Made by a program: the position numbers and the translations under genes. Under the pieces are notes generated by a model. The model ran no database searches, was not told the DNA's origin, and was given only the letters and a program-made list of their open reading frames with translations. A stretch of 64,000 bases of DNA from Treponema bryantii (GTDB lineage Bacteria > Spirochaetota > Spirochaetia > Treponematales > Treponemataceae), in contig NZ_AP025286.1 in assembly GCF_036492245.1 (NCBI RefSeq), forward strand, positions 248,001-312,000. Direction: 5' to 3'. Below, one piece after another: positions 15,286-24,301 of this stretch (within the stretch, counting starts at the first letter, position 1; the number at the start of each line of letters is the position of its first letter).

Positions 15286-16422
15286 ATGAAAACATCAAAG
15301 CGATTATTTACAAGTTTTATTATCTGTTTACTTTTCAGCAGTATTTTTGCATTTGAAACAAAGGTAATAAACACAACAGATCTTGAAGTCTGGCTTACAG
15401 TTTTTCAGGGAGATTCAGCACAGGAACTGCATGTGGCTCCCAAGTCAGAAAAGACTTTTTCGTATGAACTTATAGATCCAGATAATATCAAATACAATCT
15501 TTCGTGGGGAAGTGATAATAATTGCTGGTGGGGCTTCGCTGAAGGGCCTATCACTGAAGCAAATACATGGGAACCCGGCTATGCTTTTAAACAATACGAC
15601 TTTTCCTTTTTTTCTCTTACAAAACAAGAGAAGTCTGCAGTTTCTACTATGATTAGAACTACCTACATTGGTTTTACAGAAATGAAAGAAAAGGGTTTTA
15701 AACTCAAGATGATTGATGAATGCCAAAACGTTGGAGAACTCTTTGCTCTGTTAGATAAATACGTTTTTGATTATCATTTCTCGATAACAATTGACAGGGG
15801 TGAAAAAGGATGTCTTGAATGGAAGTTCAAGAATCTTGTTACAGATGAAAAAAGCAAAAAAAGTATTGATCCTATAGTCACCTATTTTGAGAAAGCAACT
15901 TCAAACGCTTATTACATCCGCTTTAATAGTTGTTCAGAAAGTACAAAAGATTTTAATAATCCTTACTGGAAAGAATTTCCAAGAGCCGCCTCAAAGGCCT
16001 GTAAATATGATTATATAGTTCTTGATCCGCGTTCAAATAATGGTGGCGGCCAGATGCAGCAGGTTCGGTTTTTTGAATCACTCATCAATAAAAACTATAA
16101 AGGAAAGATTTACATTCTTCAGGATAAATACAGTTTTTCTGCCGCCGAAATGTGGATGATTGCCGGGAAATACGTAAATAAGCTGGACATTACAACTGTC
16201 GGCACTTTTACCGGCGGAATGCAAAGATATGGTGAATGCAAATCAATACACAAGAATAATGTATGGGGCTGGATTCCAACAATAATCTGCGGTATTCCCG
16301 ATGATGGAAAATGGAAGGGCGAGGGTGTCGGCTATGAGCCTGATGTTTTTGCCTATACCGAAGAAATAAAAGGTGTGCTTACCGGCTTTGGTGTTGATAT
16401 GACAGGAATTGAGATTCAGTAG
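15286..16422 (+). CDS. Secreted S41-type peptidase-like protein
   Basis: 378 residues with a signal peptide (MKTSKRLFTSFIICLLFSSIFA). A beta-rich N-terminal domain (about 25-110) is followed by an S41 core: YDYIVLDPRSNNGGGQMQQV near residue 240 and LQDKYSFSAAEMWMIAGK near 280, in which the Ser of SAAE is the expected nucleophile and the Lys of the dyad would come about 25 residues later. No PDZ domain is evident. Likely periplasmic or outer-surface protease; an inactive relative is possible. It starts 17 bases after the HxlR gene. Confidence 0.7.
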   Translation: MKTSKRLFTSFIICLLFSSIFAFETKVINTTDLEVWLTVFQGDSAQELHVAPKSEKTFSYELIDPDNIKYNLSWGSDNNCWWGFAEGPITEANTWEPGYAFKQYDFSFFSLTKQEKSAVSTMIRTTYIGFTEMKEKGFKLKMIDECQNVGELFALLDKYVFDYHFSITIDRGEKGCLEWKFKNLVTDEKSKKSIDPIVTYFEKATSNAYYIRFNSCSESTKDFNNPYWKEFPRAASKACKYDYIVLDPRSNNGGGQMQQVRFFESLINKNYKGKIYILQDKYSFSAAEMWMIAGKYVNKLDITTVGTFTGGMQRYGECKSIHKNNVWGWIPTIICGIPDDGKWKGEGVGYEPDVFAYTEEIKGVLTGFGVDMTGIEIQ

Positions 16423-16459
16423 GCGGAATGTTCTGCCGTCAGCATTTCAGGTACTTCGT

Positions 16460-17149
16460 TTATACAATAATCCCGCCATGGAAATGTAATTCGTAAATCT
16501 TTGTATCCAGATAGAAGATATCTTCATAACCCTGAAACCAGTTAAAGTCCCCGTTGGTCTGGCAGTGGTAGGTATAATCTCCCTGCCGGAAAATGTCTGG
16601 ACCGCGGTAAGGCTTATCAGCTGGAACTTCAAAAAGGGCTGCCTTTAGAAAATCTCCAGAGAACGGCTCTCCTGTTACCCGGCCGTAGTAATTCATAGAC
16701 CACAGCGGTACTCCATCTTTCCAGACAGCTTCTTCACCAGCAAACTCCTTTCCACCAAGATAAGTGTCTATGTAAAGGAGTTCACCAGCCGGAGTTTTTT
16801 CTTCATATTTCAAATCGTGTGAAGCAGGGCGGCTGGGAGCAACCTCAGCTCCGTGTCCTGCGTAGGTTTTCTGCTTTGCTTTTATTAGGAATCGGATGAG
16901 TTCTGTGCGGTCAGTTTTATCTTCATTTTCCGTCAGGGGAATATTACAGTCATCATCATTTTTTACAATGCGGTCAATCGGAATATGATAAAGATTACTC
17001 AGAGCAATGAGCCCGTCGAGTTCCGGAACGGCAAGCCCGTTTTCCCATTTGCTTACAGTCTGACGTGCAATGTGCAGTTTATCTGCCAGTTCTTCCTGCG
17101 AATATCCGTTTTGTTTTCTGAGTAAGCTGAGTTTTTCACCTAAAATCAT
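16460..17149 (-). CDS. XRE regulator with C-terminal DUF5680 domain
   Basis: 229 residues from the ATG at 17149, with GAGG 5 bases before it; an overlapping upstream GTG is part of that ribosome site. Residues 1-60 form a textbook helix-turn-helix (YSQEELADKLHIARQTVSKWENG). Residues about 85-225 match DUF5680: ELIRFLIKAKQKTYAGHGAEV, LLYIDTYLGGKEFAGEEAVWKDG, WSMNYYGRV. DUF5680 looks like a small-molecule sensing domain, but no ligand is established. Confidence 0.85.
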   Translation of the reverse strand: MILGEKLSLLRKQNGYSQEELADKLHIARQTVSKWENGLAVPELDGLIALSNLYHIPIDRIVKNDDDCNIPLTENEDKTDRTELIRFLIKAKQKTYAGHGAEVAPSRPASHDLKYEEKTPAGELLYIDTYLGGKEFAGEEAVWKDGVPLWSMNYYGRVTGEPFSGDFLKAALFEVPADKPYRGPDIFRQGDYTYHCQTNGDFNWFQGYEDIFYLDTKIYELHFHGGIIV

Positions 17150-17285
17150 ATTCACCTCGCTGACTATAAGGTAACACAGAAGATGATTTATTTACACCGC
17201 TTTCTGGCTGCAAAAATGTAACGGCAGAGTGACAAAAATTGTGGTGTTGGCGGATTTTTCTGATATAATCAAATCAGAGGAAAAA

Positions 17286-18068
17286 ATGAGTTTTAATCCA
17301 GGTAAAAAAGAAATTGAAGAAAAGATAAAAAATCAGCTTGCGGTCGAGTTTAATTGTTCGCCGCAGGATTTTGATAAAACAGAAAATATAATAACCACTG
17401 AGCACCAGCATCCAGACCGCAGAAAGTTTTCAGATAAGCCCTTCTTCCTGCAGATGGCGACTCTTGGAAAGAACACAGTAATTTCAGCTGATGAATCAAT
17501 ACATCCTTGGCTTACAAACTGGGTAAAAGGCAAACAGGGAATCTGGCTGTTCGAGCAGCATAATTATTTCGAACTAGAAACAGAGCTTAGAAAGCATGGT
17601 TATAAAATGGCGTTGACTCATCACATGTTTGTGCCAGAAGCAAAATTGATAGATGTAAAAACTGACCTGAAAATCAAATGGCTTGAGCAGAATGATATCA
17701 CTCCCTTTTACGGAAACGAAAACTTTCCGAACGCAATCTGCGACAAGTTCAAACCAGAGCGTCCCGACGTACTTGCAGTAGTTGCAATGGATGGCGATAA
17801 AATTATGGGAATGGCCGGCTGCTCAGCAGATACACCAGAATTGTGGCAGATTGGAATCGACGTCTTACCAGAATACCGTGGCCGTGGAATCGCAAAATCT
17901 CTCGTAACACTTTTACGAAACGAAACTTTCCGTCGCGGAGCAATTCCATATTACGGTACGAGTCTTGCAAATCTTCCGTCCTGGAAAACCGCTCTCGACT
18001 GCGGTTTCAAACCTTTCTGGGTAGAAGCAGAATCACAGCCAGATGAGAATACGGAGTTTACAAAATGA
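17286..18068 (+). CDS. GNAT acetyltransferase with N-terminal extension
   Basis: 260 residues from the ATG at 17286, preceded by AGAGG. The C-terminal half (about 140-255) holds the GNAT core: ELWQIGIDVLPEYRGRGIAKSLVTLLRNE with the RGRGIA pyrophosphate loop, and YGTSLANLPSWKTALDCGFKPFW. The N-terminal 120 residues resemble the degenerate GNAT-like half seen in two-domain acetyltransferases. Acceptor unknown. It overlaps the kinase gene by four bases (ATGA), so the two are translationally coupled. Confidence 0.8.
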   Translation: MSFNPGKKEIEEKIKNQLAVEFNCSPQDFDKTENIITTEHQHPDRRKFSDKPFFLQMATLGKNTVISADESIHPWLTNWVKGKQGIWLFEQHNYFELETELRKHGYKMALTHHMFVPEAKLIDVKTDLKIKWLEQNDITPFYGNENFPNAICDKFKPERPDVLAVVAMDGDKIMGMAGCSADTPELWQIGIDVLPEYRGRGIAKSLVTLLRNETFRRGAIPYYGTSLANLPSWKTALDCGFKPFWVEAESQPDENTEFTK

Positions 18069-18706
18069 TTTTTGAAAATGTTTATTTTATAACCGGAACT
18101 GCTTATGCAGGAAAATCTACAATGGTTAAACTGCTTGCAGAAAAATACAATGGTATTGCCTGCGAGGAAAACTATCATGATGTTTTACTGCCGGAGTTAG
18201 ATGCAAAGGAATTTCCATACGTTACATATACACGTGATTTGCAGGACTGGCATGAGTTTATCAGACGAAGCCCGGAAGAATATCTTGCATGGATTAACGG
18301 TGCTGCAAAAGAGTGCGAAATCCTCGAACTACGGATTCTGGAGGACATGCTTAAAAAAGAAGATTCGCAGGATAAAATGATTTTCGTCGATACAAACATC
18401 TCAATAGAAACCTTGCATAAAATTGCAAAACACGACCATGTCCTGATTATGCTTTCCGACCCGGATATTTCTGTCCGAAGATTTTTCGAACGTCCCGATA
18501 AGGAAAAGCAGTTTTTATATCAGCTGATTATGGAAGAGCTCGATCCCGAAGCCGCCCTCCAAAATTATCGCAAAGGCCTCGAACTCATCAATTCCCAGGA
18601 AAATTACAACCGCCTCCTAAATTCCGGCTTCAACGTAATTCTCCGTGACGAAAAATTAGGTGTTCAGGGCACTTTAGAACTCGTTTCAAAAAAGTTTGGA
18701 TTATAA
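18065..18706 (+). CDS. P-loop kinase
   Basis: 213 residues with Walker A GTAYAGKSTM at residues 10-19, FVDTNISIETL near 103 in the Walker B position, and HVLIMLSDPDISVRRFFERPDKEKQFLYQLI as a lid-like helix. It resembles shikimate/gluconate-type kinases. Coupled to the GNAT gene; GNAT plus P-loop kinase pairs often modify the same small molecule, which is inference here. Confidence 0.75.
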   Translation: MIFENVYFITGTAYAGKSTMVKLLAEKYNGIACEENYHDVLLPELDAKEFPYVTYTRDLQDWHEFIRRSPEEYLAWINGAAKECEILELRILEDMLKKEDSQDKMIFVDTNISIETLHKIAKHDHVLIMLSDPDISVRRFFERPDKEKQFLYQLIMEELDPEAALQNYRKGLELINSQENYNRLLNSGFNVILRDEKLGVQGTLELVSKKFGL

Positions 18707-18710
18707 AACT

Positions 18711-18839
18711 TTGGGGGTAATATACAAAAGAAATGAGATTTCTCTATCAAAGAAAATTAAAAATATAGAAATTGAAATAGTTGATATTTATAAAGGTACA
18801 AAATATGATGATACTATCCTTTCAATGATAGTTCTATAA
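18711..18839 (+). pseudogene. Remnant of a NADase-type glycan-binding domain gene
   Basis: A frame without a start reads KRNEISLSKKIKNIEIEIVD then IYKGTKYDDTILSMIVL before a stop at 18837-18839. The IVDIYKGTKYDDT core matches the VYPGTKYQDT motif of the left-edge protein. A neighbouring frame continues as sensible sequence (NPNIEMTYIWNPEMEEFLNL) up to about 18910, pointing to a frameshift in an already truncated gene. This explains most of the 250 bases without a gene here. Confidence 0.6.
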
Positions 18840-18908
18840 ATCCAAATATTGAAATGACATATATTTGGAATCCCGAAATGGAAGAATTTTTGAATTTGCG
18901 TATTTTAA

Positions 18909-18938
18909 TGGACATAGTTTTATATGTCGTGGTATAAT
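18909..18938 (+). promoter_or_regulatory. Promoter of the Phd/RelE pair
   Basis: TGGACA (18909-18914), 18-base spacer, TATAAT (18933-18938), followed by GAGG and the antitoxin ATG at 18958. Confidence 0.55.
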
Positions 18939-18957
18939 AATCCCACGAGGTGAAAAT

Positions 18958-19218
18958 ATGCCAAGAATAGTTCCAATCAGAGATTTGAAAAATACAACAG
19001 CAATTTCTAATTTGTGTCATGAAGACAAAGAACCTATTTTCATAACAAAAAATGGTTATGGCGATATGGTAATAATGAGCATGGAAACTTACGAAAAAAA
19101 TATGTTCCTTGCAAATGTTTATGGAAAATTAGAAGAAGCAAAAGAGGACCTGAAAAATGGAAACTACTCTTCCGTTGAAGATGCGGTTTCAAGAATAAGG
19201 AAATCGCATGGCTTATAA
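18958..19218 (+). CDS. Phd/YefM-type antitoxin
   Basis: 86 residues: MPRIVPIRDLKNTTAISNLC at the N-terminus, then EPIFITKNGYGDMVIMSMETYE, the Phd/YefM DNA-binding fold. An in-frame Met upstream lacks a ribosome site, whereas 18958 follows CGAGGTG. The C-terminal half is a charged helix that would wrap the toxin. It overlaps the toxin by 11 bases and is expected to autorepress the promoter at 18909-18938. Confidence 0.85.
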   Translation: MPRIVPIRDLKNTTAISNLCHEDKEPIFITKNGYGDMVIMSMETYEKNMFLANVYGKLEEAKEDLKNGNYSSVEDAVSRIRKSHGL

Positions 19219-19522
19219 TGTTCATCTTATGCAAAAGGCAGAGGAAGATTTATCAGAAATAGTAACTTATATTTCCAATACGCTCTGTAATAAACAGGCT
19301 GCTGATAATCTCCTTAAAGAATTTATTGAAGAGACAAATAATATTGCAGAAAATCCATATATGTATTCTTTAAGTCCAGATTCATTTTTACAGTCAGAAG
19401 GATATCATCGATTTATCTTCTACAAAAATTATATAGCACTATATTTGATTAATGATGATAAAAAAGAAGTTTCCATAATGCGTATTTTTTATGCGAAACG
19501 TGATTATGGGAATTTAATTTAA
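19208..19522 (+). CDS. ParE/RelE-type toxin
   Basis: 104 residues with the RelE/ParE order: YNVHLMQKAEEDLSEIVTYI, AADNLLKEFIEETNNIAENP, GYHRFIFYKNYIALYLIN, and VSIMRIFYAKRDY at the end (catalytic-type RxxYxxRD region). Pairs with the upstream Phd antitoxin by overlap. Target (mRNA or gyrase) cannot be decided from the sequence, though the ending favours the RelE-like branch. Confidence 0.85.
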   Translation: MAYNVHLMQKAEEDLSEIVTYISNTLCNKQAADNLLKEFIEETNNIAENPYMYSLSPDSFLQSEGYHRFIFYKNYIALYLINDDKKEVSIMRIFYAKRDYGNLI

Positions 19523-19553
19523 GTACATAAGTAGTACAAAAAGGAGTTAAAAA

Positions 19554-20000
19554 ATGTTAATAAGACAAGCCGAAGAAAAAGACGTAGTGGATATTAAGGA
19601 TTTGTATTTCAATTTCCTTACAAAGTATCCGCCAAAAGAAGAACAGGACATTGAGGTCTGGAAAAAGCTTATCAATGAAATGAATAAAAGCGAAAATTTA
19701 TATCTCCTGGTAGTTGAGGAAGATAATCGTGTCGTTTCAACCGTACAGCTTGCAATTATTCCAAGCCTCACTCATAACGTGCGTTCATTTGCAGTTGTAG
19801 AAAATGTAGTAACCCACGAGGATTATCGTAAAAAAGGTTTTGCATCTATGCTTTTGCAGGAAGCAATTAAAATTGCACAGAACAAGAATTGTTATAAAAT
19901 CTTTTTGGAAACAGGTTCAAACCGCGAGACTACATTAAACTTTTATAAAGAAAATGGTTTCGAAATGGATACAAAACATTCGTTCCTCAAAAAACTGTAA
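19554..20000 (+). CDS. GNAT acetyltransferase
   Basis: 148 residues with motif A VENVVTHEDYRKKGFASMLLQEAI (RKKGFA loop) near residue 82 and ETGSNRETTLNFYKENGFEM near 122. It begins MLIRQAEEKDVVDI, the usual GNAT first strand. AAGGAG precedes the ATG. Acceptor unknown. Confidence 0.85.
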   Translation: MLIRQAEEKDVVDIKDLYFNFLTKYPPKEEQDIEVWKKLINEMNKSENLYLLVVEEDNRVVSTVQLAIIPSLTHNVRSFAVVENVVTHEDYRKKGFASMLLQEAIKIAQNKNCYKIFLETGSNRETTLNFYKENGFEMDTKHSFLKKL

Positions 20001-20027
20001 AAATGCTTAATCTCAAAAAGGATAAAT

Positions 20028-20465
20028 ATGGATACAAAGTTTTTCAATAAATGGTTTAAAGGTTTAAATGATGGCCTTGAAAAAATGGATACAGAAGAAT
20101 GTTCGCGATTATTTTCCAAGTGCGCCCAGCAGTGTGCCTGCGATGCATTAAAATATTTTTACAGAGATTTATTTTCTGAATGTAACGGAAATCTGGATAA
20201 ATTCTTTTTGCAGGTTAATGAACAGAACGAACTTGCTGGAAAAGTTATAGAACCAGGAAAGGTCTATGAGCTTATTTTCACAAAATGTGGCTGCCCCTTG
20301 TATACAGAGGCTGAAATAAAATCAAGTAAGCTTTGTGAATGCTCGAGACAAAGTATGATATATGTATTTCAGACTCTTGTACCAGACCGAAAATTCAGAA
20401 TTGAGAGTATAGAAACAATCTTGTCTGGAAACAACAGATGTTGTTATAGAATAATATTCGAGTAA
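20028..20465 (+). CDS. Cysteine-rich protein of unknown function
   Basis: 145 residues with 14 cysteines, including CSRLFSKCAQQCAC, CGCPLY, CECSRQS and RCCYRIIF. The final CCYRIIF strand and helical CSRQSMIYVFQTL segment recall V4R-like or L-2-amino-thiazoline-4-carboxylate hydrolase-like domains, which bind small ligands, but the match is impressionistic. Downstream of a GNAT gene by 27 bases and upstream of a methyltransferase by 16, so part of one operon. Confidence 0.55.
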   Translation: MDTKFFNKWFKGLNDGLEKMDTEECSRLFSKCAQQCACDALKYFYRDLFSECNGNLDKFFLQVNEQNELAGKVIEPGKVYELIFTKCGCPLYTEAEIKSSKLCECSRQSMIYVFQTLVPDRKFRIESIETILSGNNRCCYRIIFE

Positions 20466-20481
20466 AAAAAGGAGATAATTC

Positions 20482-21165
20482 ATGTCAAACATGTTCGATG
20501 TCTATCAAAACTTTTCAGATTTATATGATGAATTAGTAAATCATGAAGATTACGAAAACAATCTTTATAAGTTTTTGAATGACAATATCCAGTGGGAAAA
20601 TAAAGTTGTCGGTGAATTTGGAATAGGAACCGGACGTGTTTCCAGAAACTACATCGACAAGGCGAAAAAACTTTTTGCGTATGATAATTCACAGCATATG
20701 CTAGATAAAGCAAAAGAGAACTTGGCAAAGTGGTCGGATAAAATTGAATATTCAGTTCTCGATAACAGTAAATTAAATACTATTGAAAATACCTTTGACA
20801 TAATAATTGAAGGCTGGAGTTTCGGGCATCTGGTTGTTCAGGAAAATGAAAATATAGATCAGACTATTCAGTATCTTATCAGCGAAACTAAAAAACGCGC
20901 AAAGGAAATCATTTTCATTGAAACATTGGGAACGAATGTTGAATTTCCAAATCCTCCGGGAGAAAAGCTTTCTAAATTTTACCAAGCACTTGTTGAAAAT
21001 GGTTTTAAGGAACACATAATTCAAACAGATTATAAATTCAACAATTATGAAGATGCTGGAAAAATAATGGGTGCCTTTTTTGGTGATTCAATGAAGAATG
21101 ACATAATTCAAAAGCAGTTGAATGTAATAAAAGAATATACGGGAATATGGATTTGCAGGAATTAA
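20482..21165 (+). CDS. SAM-dependent class I methyltransferase
   Basis: 227 residues. Motif I is VVGEFGIGTGRVSRNYI near residue 38, followed by LFAYDNSQHMLDKAKENL (acidic motif II), YSVLDNSKLN and FDIIIEGWSFGHLV. The Gly-rich loop and following Asp fit SAM binding. The acceptor is unknown. AAGGAG precedes the start; the next gene begins three bases after its stop. Confidence 0.85.
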   Translation: MSNMFDVYQNFSDLYDELVNHEDYENNLYKFLNDNIQWENKVVGEFGIGTGRVSRNYIDKAKKLFAYDNSQHMLDKAKENLAKWSDKIEYSVLDNSKLNTIENTFDIIIEGWSFGHLVVQENENIDQTIQYLISETKKRAKEIIFIETLGTNVEFPNPPGEKLSKFYQALVENGFKEHIIQTDYKFNNYEDAGKIMGAFFGDSMKNDIIQKQLNVIKEYTGIWICRN

Positions 21166-21167
21166 AA

Positions 21168-22196
21168 ATGAATTACATAATCGAAACAGAACGTCTAAAA
21201 TTACGGGAACTAACTTTGGACGATACCGACAAACTTGCTCTTGTGCTTTCGGATCCACAATCTATGAGATTTTATCCACATCCTTTTTCGAGGGAAGAAG
21301 TTGAGCACTGGATAAAATGGAATATTGATAATTACAAAAAATACGGCTTTGGACTTTGGGCTGTAATTGAAAAAGAATCAGACGAATTTATAGGCGACTG
21401 CGGAATCACAATGCAGCAGGTTGAAAATGATTTGTTTCATGAAATCGGCTATCATCTTAGAAAAGAATACCGGGGAAAGGGGTATGCAACTGAAGCAGCC
21501 CGTGCCTGTTCAGATTACGCAAAGAACAGGGGAGTGGAACAAATCATTTCTTATATGAAGTCTGACAATCTTCCATCCCGCCATGTAGCTGAACGAAATG
21601 GTATGACCTTTGTAAAATCTTTTACCAAGACTGTAATGGGAAAAGTTGTTGAAGATGAAGTGCTTTATATGAAGGACTTGAACGCGAATGAAAAAATCAG
21701 AGATGTACAGATTGAAGACGCTGAAAGACTTTTAGAGATTTACAGTCATTATGTTTTAAATACAGCGGTTTCTTTTGAATATGATGTTCCAACCTTAGAA
21801 GAATTCAAAGAACGAATCAGAAATACAAAAAAGAAATATCCGTATCTTGTTTGCGAAAAAGATGGAAAGATAATCGGCTATGTCTATGCCAGTGCGTACA
21901 GTTCACGCGAATCTTATTCATGGACAGTTTCAACTTCCATTTATGTTGATAAAGATTATCGAAGGCAGGGGGCAGGAACACTGCTTTATAGAGAATTGGA
22001 AGCTCGGTTAAAAGAAATGGGAATTATCAATCTTCTGGCAGGAACAGCCTTTACAGAAAAGGAAGATGAGTATCTTACACAGGACAGCCCAAAGTTCCAT
22101 TTGAAGCAGGGCTACAGAGAAGCAGCTCATATGATTGGAATCGGGAAAAAATTTGATCGCTGGTACGATCTTAAATGGTTTCAGAAGAAAATTTAA
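21168..22196 (+). CDS. Tandem GNAT fusion (RimJ/RimL-like plus phosphinothricin-acetyltransferase-like)
   Basis: 342 residues from the ATG at 21168 (AGGAATTAAAA before it). Residues 1-165 form a RimJ/RimL-type GNAT: IIETERLKLRELTLDD, IGYHLRKEYRGKGYATEAARA. Residues 175-342 form a second GNAT of the phosphinothricin acetyltransferase type: RDVQIEDAERLLEIYSHYV, SFEYDVPTLEEF, STSIYVDKDYRRQGAGTLLYREL. Both have intact acetyl-CoA loops, so two activities in one chain are likely. The tail overlaps the convergent GGDEF gene by four bases. Confidence 0.85.
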   Translation: MNYIIETERLKLRELTLDDTDKLALVLSDPQSMRFYPHPFSREEVEHWIKWNIDNYKKYGFGLWAVIEKESDEFIGDCGITMQQVENDLFHEIGYHLRKEYRGKGYATEAARACSDYAKNRGVEQIISYMKSDNLPSRHVAERNGMTFVKSFTKTVMGKVVEDEVLYMKDLNANEKIRDVQIEDAERLLEIYSHYVLNTAVSFEYDVPTLEEFKERIRNTKKKYPYLVCEKDGKIIGYVYASAYSSRESYSWTVSTSIYVDKDYRRQGAGTLLYRELEARLKEMGIINLLAGTAFTEKEDEYLTQDSPKFHLKQGYREAAHMIGIGKKFDRWYDLKWFQKKI

Positions 22197-24220
22197 TTCT
22201 TAAGCTGATTCTCTTCTTTCTTTAGTTCACGTTTATTTTTGTACATCTCTTTGTCAGCCCGATTAAATACCTCTGTTACAAGAGTATCTGTTTCGGGATT
22301 ATAATCTGTCATTCCGGAAGCAATGATTGGACCTGATTTTGACTGCAGATTTTTTTGAACTTGAGAACGCAAACTGATTATAAGTTTTTCTCTGTTTGCA
22401 AAATCATCACCAGCAAGGAACAGAACGAATTCGTCTCCACCAATTCGGAATACAGGGCTGTGTACAAATGTATTACATAAAAGCATTGCTGATTTTTTTA
22501 TATATTCATCTCCGGCTACATGACCTAATGTATCGTTTATTTTCTTTAAGTTATTTACATCACATACAATAAGTGCAAAAGGCAGATAATCCATTCCGTT
22601 GTCGATATTATCCTGAATCGATTTTTCCAGTTCGTTATAGGCAGTTTTATTTTTTACACCTGTCAGCTCATCGCGTCTGGCAAGCTCTTTTTCTGTATTC
22701 AGTGCTTTAAGATTCTGCTTTTCTTTTTTGATTTCATCATCAATATTTTCGATTCCAAAGATATAATGAGTGTCATCCAAAGTTTTTCGAACTGTCATTC
22801 TGACAAAATGCGTTTGCTTGAATGCTACAATACGATAATCTACGCTGCAGCTTTTCTTATCTGTAAGCGCACTGATTATATAATCTTTTTTGATAAAATT
22901 GGTCAGCAGGTCGCGGTCATTTTTATGAACAATTTTTGTGATATCAATTTTAGAATCAGCAAAAAAATCATCACCCGATTTCTGCATATCTAATTGTCCA
23001 TAAATATTCCTGCATTCATAACTGATATAACTGGAGTCTTTTGCATCAACATAATAAATTACGTCAAAATTGACAGCAAGAATTTCTGCAATCTGAGTGA
23101 AGGTAACATTCTTTTTCTGATTTTCAAGCCGCATATTTTCGGCGGTAAATTCATTTTCTATATCTTTTTCGCCCAGAACAAAATGCCTCTTATCATTTGC
23201 AAGCATTACTGTAAATTGGAAATGTCGGGGCTGTCCGTCAATCATTATCCTGTATTTATATGAATATGATTCTTTACCTTTGAGATTTTTTAACATTGTC
23301 TCTTTTAAGTGCAGGTTTTTAGCAAATTCCCTGTCATCGGGGTGTACATATTTTTCAATATTTAATTGAGTTTCAGTATAAAAATTTTTGCCTGCGACTG
23401 GAACATTCATAGAATCATATTTCTGGCTGGTTGAAAATTCCCTGTATTCTCCAGTCTCTATATTGATGTAGTACATTGCTTCGTAATCTTCTGCCATACA
23501 TGATGCGATATTATCGTAGATCTCTTTTTCTTTTCTTTCACTGGCTTCGACAAAGGAGTGAATCACACAGATTCCGATTATAAGCCCCGTAGCGTAAGAA
23601 GGATATCTGTAATCAAAAATTTGTAATATCAGGAACAAATTCATCACAAAACAAGTCAGCCCGACCGCTCTATACCTTGCTTTCTCTGTACCCTTTGATT
23701 TGAGGGCTATAAAAAACATATAAATTGTAGTCACAAAATAAAGTATAATCTGAAGAATAAAAGCTATATGTCTACCCGATTCGGTTACGTATTCATGCTT
23801 CTCATTAAAAGAAAAAATAAATGGATGAAAACGATTGATTATCAGATATATAAGTGCAAGAGTGAACATAGTCCATACTGCACAAAGAAGAACTTTGCTG
23901 CGGCGACCTTTCTTGTCCAGATAAGCAACAATAGAACGCATCCATGTCAGCATTGTCATGAACATAAGCAGAAAATAGAAAACACAATCGGAATATAAAA
24001 TTGGAAAGAGAGCATCGATGTCGTGATGTTCGTACAAAAGACCCCAGCCAAAATCAACAATGAAGTAAAAGTTCGAAACAATTAGAAATTGTCGGTAACG
24101 GGTAATAAACTTCTGTTCGGTTTTCAGTTCACCGGACCGGCTCTTAACATTTATAAGAGTTTCTCGGTTTAGAATGAGGTTGAGTATTAATGCCAGTAAA
24201 CTTATGATTGAATAAGACAT
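22193..24220 (-). CDS. Membrane diguanylate cyclase with tandem PAS-like domains
   Basis: 675 residues. The first 230 contain about seven hydrophobic segments. Two similar sensory segments follow (IASCMAEDYEAMYYINIETGEYREF and IAEILAVNFDVIYYVDAKDSSYISYE), each in the manner of PAS-like repeats common in treponeme and clostridial cyclases. The C-terminal GGDEF domain begins ARRDELTGVKNKTAYNELEKSI and has an intact active site in FRIGGDEFVLFL. It synthesises c-di-GMP at the membrane. No RxxD inhibitory site is obvious immediately upstream. Confidence 0.9.
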   Translation of the reverse strand: MSYSIISLLALILNLILNRETLINVKSRSGELKTEQKFITRYRQFLIVSNFYFIVDFGWGLLYEHHDIDALFPILYSDCVFYFLLMFMTMLTWMRSIVAYLDKKGRRSKVLLCAVWTMFTLALIYLIINRFHPFIFSFNEKHEYVTESGRHIAFILQIILYFVTTIYMFFIALKSKGTEKARYRAVGLTCFVMNLFLILQIFDYRYPSYATGLIIGICVIHSFVEASERKEKEIYDNIASCMAEDYEAMYYINIETGEYREFSTSQKYDSMNVPVAGKNFYTETQLNIEKYVHPDDREFAKNLHLKETMLKNLKGKESYSYKYRIMIDGQPRHFQFTVMLANDKRHFVLGEKDIENEFTAENMRLENQKKNVTFTQIAEILAVNFDVIYYVDAKDSSYISYECRNIYGQLDMQKSGDDFFADSKIDITKIVHKNDRDLLTNFIKKDYIISALTDKKSCSVDYRIVAFKQTHFVRMTVRKTLDDTHYIFGIENIDDEIKKEKQNLKALNTEKELARRDELTGVKNKTAYNELEKSIQDNIDNGMDYLPFALIVCDVNNLKKINDTLGHVAGDEYIKKSAMLLCNTFVHSPVFRIGGDEFVLFLAGDDFANREKLIISLRSQVQKNLQSKSGPIIASGMTDYNPETDTLVTEVFNRADKEMYKNKRELKKEENQLKN

Positions 24221-24263
24221 TTTACTTATATTTTAAGTATAACATAGGATTATTTGAAAGTCA

Positions 24264-24294
24264 TTGAATAAAATACGTGTCATTACGATATAAT
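24264..24294 (+). promoter_or_regulatory. Promoter of the DUF1848 gene, apparently leaderless
   Basis: TATAAT (24289-24294) lies seven bases before the ATG at 24302, with TTGAAT (24264-24269) upstream at a rather long 19-base spacing. No Shine-Dalgarno. Confidence 0.4.
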
Positions 24295-24301
24295 TATAGA
24301 T

